Positions 52,976-61,379 of a DNA stretch of 64,000 bases are shown piece by piece; the first letter of the stretch is position 1, and each line of letters starts with the position of its first letter. The notes below the pieces were generated by a model. The model was not told where the DNA came from. It saw only the letters and a program-made list of their open reading frames with translations, and searched no databases. The position numbers and the translations under genes are program-made. This DNA comes from Streptomyces sp. NBC_01233. GTDB lineage: Bacteria > Actinomycetota > Actinomycetes > Streptomycetales > Streptomycetaceae. The stretch is taken from NCBI RefSeq assembly GCF_035989305.1, contig NZ_CP108514.1:2914501-2978500 (forward strand), in the 5' to 3' direction.

Positions 52976-53327
52976 TCCGAACAGACTACGCGACGCCCGC
53001 GGCGGGCCGGAATGGGCCTTTGGTCCCGCCCTGCCCCCCACCGCTCCGCTGCCGCACCGCCCCCGGCACGACCCTGACCCCGCCCTGACCCGCGCCGCAC
53101 CGCCTCCAGCGCCGCCCCCGCACCGGCCTCCCGGCCGCGGCGCCCGCCGCCCAAGGCTGCGGAATCTCAACTTCCATTTAAATCAGGCCCCTTGCTCGAC
53201 TTGATGTGACGTGCTCATGTCGCCACGCTGTCACCTGGCGCCCATCCCCGCGAAACCCGGCGCCGCCAACATGGCCACGCCCCGCCGGGGCCGCACGGCC
53301 ACACCCCCCGCACCCAGGGAGCCCCTC
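52976..53327. other. Intergenic region, no gene seen
   Basis: About 350 bases between the divergent riboswitch-exporter unit and the secreted nuclease. It is mostly Pro/Arg-biased GC-rich sequence with an isolated AT-rich spot (CATTTAAATCAGG, about 53173-53185), a likely promoter area for the nuclease. No conserved frame is visible. Confidence 0.5.
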
Positions 53328-53981
53328 ATGGCACTCATATCCAACGTCTACGCGCGTCGAGTTGGCGTGCTCGCGTCAGCGGCCGCCCTTGCCGCGCTCA
53401 CCTCCCTCCTCAACGCCCCGGCCGCCCAGGCCGCCCCGCCCACCCCCATCAGCGCCTCGGCCGCCCGCGCATACCTGGCCACGGTCACGCCGAAGACCGA
53501 AGGGTCCACCAGCGGCTACAGCCGCGACCTCTTCCCGCACTGGAGCACCGTCTCGGGCACCTGCAACACCCGCGAGACCGTCCTCAAGCGGGACGGCGTG
53601 AACGTCGTCCAGGACTCGTCCTGCGCCGCGGTGAGCGGAAGCTGGTACTCCGAGTACGACGGAGCCACCTGGACCGCCGCCTCCGACCTCGACATCGACC
53701 ACGTCGTCCCGCTCGCCGAGGCCTGGCGTTCCGGTGCCAACTCCTGGACCACCAGCAAGCGCCAGCAGTTCGCCAACGACCGCACCCGCCCGCAGCTCAT
53801 CGCGGTCACCGACAACGTCAACCAGGCCAAGGGCGACCTCGACCCCGGCAAGTGGCTGCCCCCGCGGACGGCCTACCGTTGTACGTACGCACGGATGTGG
53901 GTCGACGTGAAGCAGTACTGGGGCCTGAGCATGGACTCGGGCGAGAAGACGGCCCTGGTCAACATCCTGAACGGCTGCTGA
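53328..53981 (+). CDS. Secreted HNH-family nuclease (DUF1524-like)
   Basis: The 217 residues have a signal peptide (VGVLASAAALAALTSLLNAP, cleavage after AQA near 36). A compact nuclease-like domain follows, with DLDIDHVVPLAEAWRSGA (catalytic His in IDHVVPL), FANDRTRPQLIAVTDNVNQA and KGDLDPGKWLPP. Four Cys in the mature part may form disulfides. It probably degrades extracellular DNA or RNA. The ATG at 53328 gives the correct signal-peptide position. Confidence 0.85.
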   Translation: MALISNVYARRVGVLASAAALAALTSLLNAPAAQAAPPTPISASAARAYLATVTPKTEGSTSGYSRDLFPHWSTVSGTCNTRETVLKRDGVNVVQDSSCAAVSGSWYSEYDGATWTAASDLDIDHVVPLAEAWRSGANSWTTSKRQQFANDRTRPQLIAVTDNVNQAKGDLDPGKWLPPRTAYRCTYARMWVDVKQYWGLSMDSGEKTALVNILNGC

Positions 53982-54076
53982 CCCCAGCCGGCCGATCTTT
54001 CCCCCGCCAGGGGGAGGCGTCGCTCCCCCCTCCCGTCGTACCGTGATCGAAGGGGCTACGGAGGAGGGGGAGTTGC

Positions 54077-55735
54077 ATGGCCGGACTGCGTCTGGGGCCA
54101 CTGCTGCGCCACGTCGACTGGGACACGGGCGGATCGGCCACGATATGGGTCGAGGCGGACCGCCCGTGTACGGCCGAGGTGCGGTGCGCCGACGGGGCGG
54201 GCGGCAGTGTCCGTACCTTCCAGATAGCCGGTCACCACTACGCGCTCGTGCCGGTGACCGGCCTGACCCCGGGCGCGACGACGACGTACGAGGTGCTGCT
54301 CGACGGCCGCCAGGTGTGGCCGCTGCCCGACAGCGGCTTCCCGCCGAGCACGATCACCGCTCCGGCGGTGGCGGGCCCCGGCCGGCCGGCGCCCGGGCTG
54401 CGCGTCACCTTCGGCTCCTGCCGGCAGGCCGCGCCGCCGGCCGGCCGGCACGGGCCGCACGGCGCGGACGCGCTCGACACCCTCGCGGCGCGGCTGGCGG
54501 CCGATCCGGAAGCGGTCCGCCCGGACGTCCTGCTGCTGCTCGGTGACCAGGTGTACGCCGACGCGCTGTCCAAGGAGACCCGGCAGTGGCTCGCGGCCCG
54601 GCGGGATCTTCGGGAGGCGCCCGGCGCCCAGGTCGCGGACTACGAGGAGTACACGCGGCTCTACTACGAGTCGTGGCTCGATCCGGAGATCCGCTGGCTG
54701 CTGTCGACCGTGCCGAGCCTGCACATATTCGACGACCACGACGTGATCGACGACTGGAACACGAGCGCGGCGTGGCTGGCGGAGATGCGGGCGACGCCGT
54801 GGTGGCGGGAGCGCGTGCTCAGCGGGCTGATGTCGTACTGGGTGTACCAGCACCTGGGCAATCTCTCGCCGTCCGAGCTGGCCGCCGACGAACTGTACGG
54901 GGCGGTCCGGGGCACCCCCGACGGTACGGACGCGCTACGGGCCTTCGCGTCCGCGGCGGATGCCGATCCGGGCACGGTGCGCTGGAGCTACCGTCGCGAC
55001 TTCGGCCGGACCCGCCTGCTGATGGTGGACACCCGGGCCGCGCGGGTGCTGGCCGAGGACGGGCGGGCGATGCTCGATCCGGCGGAGCAGCAGTGGCTCC
55101 GGGAGAACGCCCTCGCCGGGCACGGGGGTTATGACCACCTGCTGATCGGGTCCTCGCTGCCCTGGCTGATGCCGCCGCTGATCCACGATGCCGAGACGTG
55201 GAATGCCGCGCTGTGCCGTGGGGACCGGGGGCCGCGGTGGGCGCGGATCGGGGAGGATCTGCGCCGGCGCAGCGATCTGGAGCACTGGGCGGCGTTCCCG
55301 GCCTCGTTCGCAGCGCTGGCCGATCTGATCGAGGAGGTGGGCACGGGGCCGCGGGCACCGGCGACGGTGTGCGTGCTCTCCGGGGACGTGCATCACGCGT
55401 ATGTCGCCGAGCCTCGAATACCGAGTACGGCGCGGGTGTTCCAACTGACGTGCTCGCCGGTTCACAATTCCATCCACACCGCGGTGAAGTGGGGATTCCG
55501 GCTGGGCTGGTCGCGGACGGGCCGGTGGCTGGGGCGCGGCTTCTCGCTGCACGCGCGGACGGGGCGGCCGCCGCTGAACTGGCGGCGTACGGGTGGGCCG
55601 TGGTTCGGGAACCAGCTGATGACGCTGGCGCTGTCGGGACGGTCGGCGCGGCTGCGGCTGGACCAGGCGCGGAAGAAGCGCGAGGGGGCCCGGCTGGTGA
55701 CGGTGCTGGACCGGGACCTCACGGCTACGGAGTAG
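54077..55735 (+). CDS. PhoD-type alkaline phosphatase / phosphodiesterase
   Basis: The 552 residues have a fibronectin-like N-terminal domain (DTGGSATIWVEADRPCTAEV, about 15-95) and a metallophosphatase domain: FGSCRQAA, LLLGDQVYADAL, HIFDDHDVIDDWN, LLIGSSLPWLMPP and VLSGDVHHAYVAEP, with metal-binding Asp, His and Cys residues. No signal peptide or twin-arginine motif is seen at the ATG, so a cytosolic or unusual location is implied. GGAGGGGGAG lies upstream. Confidence 0.85.
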   Translation: MAGLRLGPLLRHVDWDTGGSATIWVEADRPCTAEVRCADGAGGSVRTFQIAGHHYALVPVTGLTPGATTTYEVLLDGRQVWPLPDSGFPPSTITAPAVAGPGRPAPGLRVTFGSCRQAAPPAGRHGPHGADALDTLAARLAADPEAVRPDVLLLLGDQVYADALSKETRQWLAARRDLREAPGAQVADYEEYTRLYYESWLDPEIRWLLSTVPSLHIFDDHDVIDDWNTSAAWLAEMRATPWWRERVLSGLMSYWVYQHLGNLSPSELAADELYGAVRGTPDGTDALRAFASAADADPGTVRWSYRRDFGRTRLLMVDTRAARVLAEDGRAMLDPAEQQWLRENALAGHGGYDHLLIGSSLPWLMPPLIHDAETWNAALCRGDRGPRWARIGEDLRRRSDLEHWAAFPASFAALADLIEEVGTGPRAPATVCVLSGDVHHAYVAEPRIPSTARVFQLTCSPVHNSIHTAVKWGFRLGWSRTGRWLGRGFSLHARTGRPPLNWRRTGGPWFGNQLMTLALSGRSARLRLDQARKKREGARLVTVLDRDLTATE

Positions 55736-55985
55736 GACCGGCGGAGTAAGGGACTCGGCGGGTCGGGCGACGGAGCAGGTGGAGTAGGGGGATCCGGCGG
55801 GTTCGATGGGGTTCGGGCGGTTTCGGTTGGTGGAGTTGACGCGGCGGCGGTGTGGCAACCGCCCCGGGCACCCGGGATACGGGGGTCGGGCGTACGCTGT
55901 ATGGCTGTCAGCCGCTCCTGCCGCTCCCCCGCGACGTCGCGGCGCTTCATGCCGCAGCACGTCAATCGGACTGGGGAGTCCCGCT

Positions 55986-56615
55986 TTGTTTGAGACGCTG
56001 GGGTCGCTGACCGCGAGCCCATGGATCTACGCCCTGGTGGCGGTGTCCGTCGTGCTGGACGTCTTCCTGCCGGTACTGCCGAGCGGGGTCCTGGTGATCA
56101 CCGCTGCGGCGGCCGCCGCGGCCGCCGGTGCGGCGGGACCGGTGCCGGTGCCCGCGCAGGTGCCGGACATCCTGCTCCTCCTCGTCATCGCCACGACGGC
56201 CTCGGTGCTGGGTGACATGGCCGCGTACCGGCTGGGCCGGCGCGGCGGAGCCCGGCTGGACCGGGCCATCGCCCGCTCCCGCCGGCTCACCCGGGCCCAT
56301 GAGCGCCTCGGCACGGCCCTGGCACGCGGCGGCGGCGCCCTCGTGGTGATCGCCCGGTTCGCCCCGGCCGGGCGGTCGGTGGTGTCCCTGGGCGCGGGCA
56401 AGACGCAGCGCAAGGTGGCGGAGTTCCTGCCCTGGTCGGTCCTGGCGGGCATGGCCTGGGCCGGCTACAGCGTCGCCCTCGGCTACTTCGGCACCCAGTG
56501 GCTGGGAACCCAGTGGCTCGGCACCGCGCTCTCGCTCGTCGCCCTCTTCGCGGCGGGCGCCCTGGCGGCCTTCCTCGTCCGCCGCCCGACCACGACGACG
56601 GCTCCCGCGGCGTAG
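55986..56615 (+). CDS. DedA-family (VTT domain) membrane protein
   Basis: The 209 residues, from a TTG with GGGGAG seven bases upstream, contain about five membrane helices and the DedA/SNARE-associated features: FLPVLPSGVLVITAAAAAAA, ASVLGDMAAYRLGRRGGARL and ALVVIARFAPAGRSVVSLGA (conserved Arg). DedA proteins are implicated in lipid-carrier flipping. A short duplication GTQWLGTQWLGT lies in the last loop. The 250 bp before it hold no gene. Confidence 0.8.
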   Translation: MFETLGSLTASPWIYALVAVSVVLDVFLPVLPSGVLVITAAAAAAAAGAAGPVPVPAQVPDILLLLVIATTASVLGDMAAYRLGRRGGARLDRAIARSRRLTRAHERLGTALARGGGALVVIARFAPAGRSVVSLGAGKTQRKVAEFLPWSVLAGMAWAGYSVALGYFGTQWLGTQWLGTALSLVALFAAGALAAFLVRRPTTTTAPAA

Positions 56616-56685
56616 GCACGCCCCTCCCGGACTGGGACGTCCACGGCGGACATCGACGGGCGGAGGTCGACGGGCACGACTTCCG

Positions 56686-56872
56686 CGGGCAAGGCGCCGT
56701 GGGCGAGGCGCCCGCGGGCAAGGCGCCCGCAGGCGGGAGCCCCCTGGGCAAGACGCCCGTAGAGGGGAGGCCCGCGGGCAAGACGCCCGTAGGCGGGAGG
56801 CTCGCAGGCAAGACCCCCGTAGGCAGGGGGCCCGCAGGCGAAACGCCGCGGGCAAGGCGCCCGCAGGCGGGA
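56686..56872. repeat. 30-bp tandem repeat array
   Basis: About five to six degenerate 30-bp units (core GGGCAAGACGCCCGTAGGCG) lie between the DedA gene and a promoter region. In one plus-strand frame each unit codes ten residues of the type AGKTPVGGRP, but no start or ribosome site supports a protein. Confidence 0.7.
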
Positions 56873-57038
56873 AGTCCATGGCCGCCTCCCCCGGGCGGAG
56901 CAGTGGCTCACCCGTTCACCCGGCCCCGATCGCCGCCCCCGGCCCGGGCTCCTAGCGTCCACAGCACGGTGCGCAACCGAATCCGCGTCACATCCGTGCC
57001 CTGGCCGCGCCGTTTCGAGGAGCCGAGGAGTTCTCTCC

Positions 57039-57557
57039 ATGCCCGCCAAGCCGCCTGCCACGTCACCCGTCACATCCCGACGTCTGATGACCGTCGCGGC
57101 CGCGACCCTCATCGTCGCCGCCACCGCTCCCGCCACGCTCGCGTACGCCGCCCCCTCCGCCGGCGTCTCCCCCACCAACGTCGCCCCGGGCGCCCGGGTC
57201 GCCCTCAACGTCGACGGCTGCGGGACCAAGATCGCCCGGGCCACGTCGACCGCCTTCGGGGAGGTACGGCTGACCCCCGGCAGCCTGGAGGCCACCAACC
57301 TCTTCGGCAGCGCCACCGTCTTCCGCGACGCCAACCCGGGCACGCACCGCGTCACCTTCGAGTGCGGCGGCCCGGGCGGCGAGCGCGTCACGGTATCGCT
57401 GCAGGTCACCGCGGGCGCGGCACGCGGCGGTACGGGCGGCAGCATCAACTCGATGAGCCCGGGGCAGATCGCCGTCGGCGGCTCCCTCGCCGCGGGCGCG
57501 CTCGGCGCCGGGGTCTGGGTGCTGCGCCGGCGCGCCGCGGGGACCGGGGCCGCGTAG
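57039..57557 (+). CDS. Secreted, C-terminally anchored surface protein
   Basis: The 172 residues have a signal peptide (LMTVAAATLIVAATAPATLA). A beta-rich domain of about 80 residues with two Cys follows (ALNVDGCGTKIARATSTAFG and VTFECGGPGGERVTVSLQVT), then a Gly/Ser linker, a membrane helix (IAVGGSLAAGALGAGVWVLR) and an RRR tail. Proteins of this type are common in Streptomyces without known role. No LPxTG motif is visible. Confidence 0.7.
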   Translation: MPAKPPATSPVTSRRLMTVAAATLIVAATAPATLAYAAPSAGVSPTNVAPGARVALNVDGCGTKIARATSTAFGEVRLTPGSLEATNLFGSATVFRDANPGTHRVTFECGGPGGERVTVSLQVTAGAARGGTGGSINSMSPGQIAVGGSLAAGALGAGVWVLRRRAAGTGAA

Positions 57558-57578
57558 GCGGCGTAGGCCGGGTTCTGG

Positions 57579-57803
57579 TTATGCCGGGGCGGCCTGCCCC
57601 CGTACGTGCACCCCGTCGAGCAGCGCCGCGGTGACCTCGGCGACGGCGTCCACGGCCGCCTCGAACACCTCGCGGTTGTGCGCGGCCGGCACCCGGAACC
57701 CGGACACCTTCCGTACGTACTGCAGGGCGGCGGCGCGGATCTCCTCCTCGGTGGCCTTCTCGGGGATGGCGGGCGGGCGCAAGGTCTTAATGGAACGGCA
57801 CAT
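57579..57803 (-). CDS. DUF2277 family protein
   Basis: The 74 residues start with the invariant MCRSIKTLRPP and continue EKATEEEIRAAALQYVRKVS, then GFRVPAAHNREVFEAAVDAV, the standard DUF2277 pattern. The function is unknown; the family is small and conserved in actinobacteria. It is divergent from the bL37 gene. Confidence 0.9.
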   Translation of the reverse strand: MCRSIKTLRPPAIPEKATEEEIRAAALQYVRKVSGFRVPAAHNREVFEAAVDAVAEVTAALLDGVHVRGQAAPA

Positions 57804-57950
57804 ACCCCTACTATCCCGCTGCCGGCGCAGCTCGGCCCCGCCCAGTTTCATGATTCGAGTCGCCGTCGGGGCGGAGCTGATGCGGAGGTCTAGGGCCGAA
57901 TCTAGACTGGCGAAGTCATGAAAAGTCACCAATTGAAGGAGACTCGCACC

Positions 57951-58025
57951 ATGGCCAAACGAGGCAACAAGCGTCGGACCCGCAAGAAGAAGAAGGCCAA
58001 TCACGGCAAGCGCCCCAACGCCTGA
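57951..58025 (+). CDS. 50S ribosomal protein bL37
   Basis: The 24-residue frame reads MAKRGNKRRTRKKKK then ANHGKRPNA. The extremely basic composition and the ANHGKRPNA end match bL37, the small actinobacterial 50S protein first seen in mycobacterial ribosome structures. AAGGAG lies about nine bases before the ATG, and a clear terminator follows. A short gene, easily missed. Confidence 0.85.
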   Translation: MAKRGNKRRTRKKKKANHGKRPNA

Positions 58026-58038
58026 ACCGCCCCACCGA

Positions 58039-58070
58039 AAGACCCCCGACCACCACCGGCCGGGGGTCTT
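58039..58070 (+). terminator. Terminator after bL37
   Basis: AAGACCCCCG and CGGGGGTCTT form a 10-bp stem with a 12-base loop directly after the bL37 stop. Confidence 0.85.
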
Positions 58071-58224
58071 CGCATGAACGGGACCCGCGCCCCGCCGCCA
58101 CCCGCCGCACGGGCTCCTTCACGTACTCCCGCACACGGATGGCCCAGAGGTGTCCGACTGCTCCAGGAGGTCGCCCCCTCCCTCCTGCCACCCCCTGCGC
58201 CGCGCCGCGCCGCACGGGCACGCG

Positions 58225-58485
58225 CGTACGGCGATCCTCGTCGGCGTCAAGCCGTGCTATCGGTCGTTGGACGAGCTCCGCGCAAATCATCGGACTGGCA
58301 AGAAGGACTTTCTCCACATCGGGGACCGTGAGGAGCTGACCAAGTATGCGGCGGCCCTCCGAGACCCCCGCAACACGGAGATGCGTGGAGTCGAAGTTGC
58401 CACCAACAACAGCGACTCCGTTTCCTACTGGCGCGTGATGATGGCCGCCTACGCTGTCAAGGGCTATGCCCGCCACGTTCCCTGA
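58225..58485 (+). CDS. Hypothetical protein, probably 5'-truncated
   Basis: A frame open from a GTG at 58150 has coding character only from about 58225: ILVGVKPCYRSLDELRANHR, DFLHIGDREELTKYAAALRD, EVATNNSDSVSYWRVMMAAY, ending GYARHVP. I do not recognise the family. The N-terminal part seems missing, as if an insertion or deletion removed the start. It lies just before an immunity-like gene and could be the end of a toxin or effector. Confidence 0.4.
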   Translation, partial: RTAILVGVKPCYRSLDELRANHRTGKKDFLHIGDREELTKYAAALRDPRNTEMRGVEVATNNSDSVSYWRVMMAAYAVKGYARHVP

Positions 58486-58515
58486 TCCACATCCCCACGT
58501 CACAGGAGAAAGCCA

Positions 58516-58959
58516 TTGGACCCGTCCGACCTTGCCGAACTCCGGACCATGTACGTCTTCAGCCCTGCCGACGGGGAAACCTGGGGGCTTACGTTCGAGG
58601 GGTTCAGGTCTCACCTGCTTGCGCGAAATCCGAACGAGTTTCTTCGGCTCGACGAAGGCCGCACGGGGCCGGTCCGCAGAGCCTCATTGCATTTCGGGAT
58701 CACGTTGGATGACGAGGTGCTGGAAGGCTTCGCAGCGCTGACGCCCGAGGGGGTGGCCATCAGGGACTGCACCGCCCACGCGGCCGCGAACTTCGCCGTC
58801 TGGCTCCGGGACGCAGTGGTGCCGCAGGACAAAGCCATCACCTTCAACACCGACTGGGGAATCGAAGGACAGATCCCAGACTCCCCGGTACCCGATGTCA
58901 CGCGCCCCCGGCTCGTCGCGGCTTTCCTCGCCCACCCTGAGACCCTCGGCCTGGACTGA
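58516..58959 (+). CDS. Hypothetical protein, immunity-like
   Basis: From a TTG with AGGAGA seven bases upstream, 147 residues read DLAELRTMYVFSPADGETWG, RASLHFGITLDDEVLEGFAA, VPQDKAITFNTDWGIEGQIP and RPRLVAAFLAHPETLGLD. The acidic, compact pattern is like small Streptomyces proteins encoded next to polymorphic toxins, but there is no firm family. It follows the truncated gene by 30 bp, so the two may have been a unit. Confidence 0.55.
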   Translation: MDPSDLAELRTMYVFSPADGETWGLTFEGFRSHLLARNPNEFLRLDEGRTGPVRRASLHFGITLDDEVLEGFAALTPEGVAIRDCTAHAAANFAVWLRDAVVPQDKAITFNTDWGIEGQIPDSPVPDVTRPRLVAAFLAHPETLGLD

Positions 58960-59379
58960 GTGCACCGGGGGCGCTACAACAGCCGCCGCGGTGCGCAAGA
59001 ACTTGCGGGGTGCCCTGGACGGCGCGGCCGTCGAGACCCCTACGGACATCCCAAGGCCGATGTCACCCAGCTTTCGGAGGACGGTGCGTCTCCGAACGCG
59101 AACCTGGCCTTGGAGCTGGCAAGCTGGCGGGCAGAAACCCTTTGTCAAAGCTCCTGTGGTCCTCCGCTTGAGAGACCGCCTCCGACGTCCCCAGCGCGGG
59201 CCGCCAGCACCCTGTGGCGGCCCGCGCTGTCGTGAAATGTCAGGGCCGCGCCCGCGATGCGCCGTCGGACGTGGATGCGAATCCAGTGCTTCTTGTCTAC
59301 TTCGCCGTACGTGCCGGCGCGCCAGCAAGCCGCCGTGCTTCAAGCCGGGCTTGCAGCCCTCCGGCCACTGCGCTGACCG
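58960..59379. other. Intergenic region, no gene seen
   Basis: About 420 bases without a supported gene. Short ORFs lack ribosome sites and coding character. The hairpin GCGGGCCGCCA-GCACCCTG-TGGCGGCCCGC (59196-59225) is a probable terminator for the upstream gene. ACGTGGATGC (about 59270) recurs at 61150, near the integrase end. Confidence 0.4.
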
Positions 59380-59826
59380 TCAGCAACCGTTCCCGGCATT
59401 GAATTTGGGGGTGCGCATCGTGTGCGAGACACCGTTGATCCTCAGCGTCACCGTCCCGTGCAAGTAGTTGCAGTTGATTTCGGTGGCCCGGGCATAACAC
59501 CCGGTGCTCTTCTTCGCGCTGAGATAGCTATTGGGGCAGGTGTCGTGCGAACCGTCCATGGTAATGATCTCGCCGCCGATCGGGACAGCTTTGCCTCCGC
59601 CGTTGCCGACGATCATCACGACCTGGGACCTTGAGTTGGGTAGCAGGACGTAGCAGGCGTACATCGCCACCGTAGAGGTCCCACGGTGGTACTGCTTCGC
59701 GCTGCACGCCCGGCTGCCCGAGAGATTGGGGCTGCCCCAGGACGCGGCCGAGGCAGGACCCGCCGCAACGAAGGCGAGCGTCAGAGCGGACATCAGGACG
59801 ACAAGGCTTCTCAGGACCTTGGGCAC
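59380..59826 (-). CDS. Secreted Cys-rich protein of unknown function
   Basis: The 148 residues start with a signal peptide (VLRSLVVLMSALTLAFVAAG, cleavage after ASA near 28). The mature protein has seven Cys (GSRACSAKQ, YACYVLL, HDTCPNS, TGCYARA, INCNYLHG, NGC) and ends HTMRTPKFNAGNGC. No family is recognised. GTG 59826 has GGGGAG upstream. Confidence 0.65.
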   Translation of the reverse strand: MPKVLRSLVVLMSALTLAFVAAGPASAASWGSPNLSGSRACSAKQYHRGTSTVAMYACYVLLPNSRSQVVMIVGNGGGKAVPIGGEIITMDGSHDTCPNSYLSAKKSTGCYARATEINCNYLHGTVTLRINGVSHTMRTPKFNAGNGC

Positions 59827-60335
59827 AGAACTCCCCGTATCTTCACCCCATTTGGGGCGATAGTCGAAAAGAAGGGAAGGTAGCCGCCAGCCGGCGAGAT
59901 CGTCAAGGCGGCAGCCGTCGGAAGGCAGGCACTGCGCCCGGTCCTTGTCTGCGATCTCTCGGGCAGGGGGAGTGAGGTGAAGAGGACAGTGGGGCCCTGG
60001 TGTGTTGTAGCCGGTCGGTGGCTGAGCGGCCGACGGGATTATCCCGAGGAGGCTGTGCCACCCCCGCCGGGAAGGCTGGCCTCTGAAGCACGGGCCCCGC
60101 GCCCTGCATCTGACTTCTGGGGAAGTGGTGCCACACCAGCTGCAGGCGGGTGGGGCAGCAGCCCCGCTGGCGCCGGGCGGGCAGCAGTTCATGACCGTCG
60201 ATCACGGTCAGGCAGACGTCAGCTTCCACCGCCACCCCAGCGGGGAAATGATCTTCAATCTCTCCGTCGAGGCCTGGCGCCACGGGATTGGTTTCCGCGC
60301 CGTCGCGTCACCTCGCTCGCCAAGGCGGGCTGACG
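59827..60335. other. Degraded stretch before the tra remnant
   Basis: Coding-like residues MTVDHGQADVSFHRHPSGEM then IFNLSVEAWRHGIGF appear at about 60191-60295 but run into other frames without a clear start or stop. It may be the remains of a small AICE gene that lay upstream of tra. The rest shows no gene. Confidence 0.35.
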
Positions 60336-60842
60336 ATGGACGCCTTATGGATCACGCTGCTGGTGGTCCCGGCCGTCGCGTGCGTCCTGCGGTGGCAGTG
60401 GCAGTGGCCCACCTGGTACTGGATGACCTTCGGGGTCACCTTCGCGACGGTCCGCGTCCTGATCCGCTACCGCTCGGTGATGGATGCCTGCGGGCTCACC
60501 GTCCCGCCCTCCCGCTGGCGGATGGCGCTCGCCAGGGTCGCCAGGGTCGCCAACCGTCCTGTCCCGGAAGCGCGTTCGCCCCGGATCCTGAGGCTGAAGC
60601 TCACTGCGACAGGCTTGGTCCTGCGGCTGAAACTCCGGCCCGGCCAGGACGCGTTCACCTTCTCCGCATCCTCCGACCGGCTGCGGCACTCCTTCGCCCT
60701 CCACAACGTCGTCTCGCAGGAGATCCGCTCCGTCGTCGAGCTGCGCATGACCGGCTACGACGTACTCAAGCGGGTGCGCATGCCGGCGGCCGTGCCCTCT
60801 GAGGGACTCCGGGTGCCCGTGGCCCTGCGGGAGGACGGGACG
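60336..60842 (+). pseudogene. AICE transfer protein (TraB/FtsK-type), N-terminal remnant
   Basis: ATG 60336 opens two membrane helices (ALWITLLVVPAVACVLRW and WYWMTFGVTFATVRVLI). Next comes RLKLTATGLVLRLKLRPGQD, DRLRHSFALHNVVSQEIRSV, ELRMTGYDVLKRV and VPVALREDG, the region that precedes the FtsK/SpoIIIE ATPase in transfer proteins of actinomycete integrative conjugative elements. The ATPase part is absent; from about 60842 the sequence continues as an integrase in another frame. Confidence 0.65.
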
Positions 60843-61131
60843 GTTCATCACCGGAACCGGGCGGCCCATCGAGCCGCGGAACGTCTACCGGTCCTTCACC
60901 CGCGTGGCCAAGGACGCCGGGCTGAGGGTGATTCGCCTGCACGACGCACGGCATGGAACGGCCACGTTGTTGACTGCCGCCGGCGTGCCACCCCGGGTCG
61001 TGATGGAGATCCTCGGGCATTCGCAAATCGCCGTGACCATGAACGTCTACGCCCACGTCGTGCAGGACACGCAGAGGGAGGCGATCGGGCATATGGACCG
61101 GCTGCTCAGGCAGCGGCCCGGCCGTCCCTGA
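60843..61131 (+). pseudogene. Tyrosine integrase, C-terminal remnant
   Basis: In the +1 frame after the tra fragment: FITGTGRPIEPRNVYRSFTR, VIRLHDARHGTATLLTAAGV, ILGHSQIAVTMNVYAHVVQD, ending REAIGHMDRLLRQRPGRP. It keeps the H-x-x-R, GH and catalytic Tyr boxes of phage/AICE integrases but lacks the N-terminal half. It ends 29 bp before the tRNA terminator, as expected for an integrase next to its tRNA attachment site. Confidence 0.75.
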
Positions 61132-61160
61132 CTGCTCCCGTTGATGTCAGACGTGGATGC

Positions 61161-61196
61161 AAAAGGCCCCCGACCATTGCTGGTCGGGGGCCTTTT
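61161..61196. terminator. Terminator between tRNA-Val and integrase remnant
   Basis: AAAAGGCCCCCGACCA-TTGC-TGGTCGGGGGCCTTTT is a perfect 16-bp stem with A/T runs on both sides. It ends transcripts from both directions. Confidence 0.9.
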
Positions 61197-61199
61197 CAC

Positions 61200-61274
61200 T
61201 GGTGGGCGCGGACGGTTTCGAACCGCCGACATCTGCTTTGTAAGAGCAGCGCTCTACCCCTGAGCTACGCACCC
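61200..61274 (-). tRNA. tRNA-Val (anticodon UAC)
   Basis: On the minus strand a complete cloverleaf is visible: acceptor GGGTGCG/CGCGCCC (one G-T), D arm GCTC...GAGC, anticodon arm CTGCT-CTTACAA-AGCAG with anticodon TAC, T arm GGCGG-TTCGAAA-CCGTC, and encoded CCA. It decodes GUA/GUG valine codons. Integrase and tra remnants directly at its 3' side mark it as an AICE attachment site. Confidence 0.92.
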
Positions 61275-61379
61275 GTGGATGAGTGGACAGCCTACATGGC
61301 GTGCACGCCCCCCACGCAAACCCGTTGCCGTGGGGGAGAATGGATCGGGGCATGGCGGACGCGGTACGGGAGAGGGATT

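Noticed and set aside
56686..56872. CRISPR-like array
   Set aside because: The 30-bp units are head to tail with no unique spacers and no cas genes.
59270..61160. Direct repeat ACGTGGATGC as att sites of the lost element
   Set aside because: Ten bases are too few, and neither copy overlaps the tRNA 3' end as AICE att sites do.
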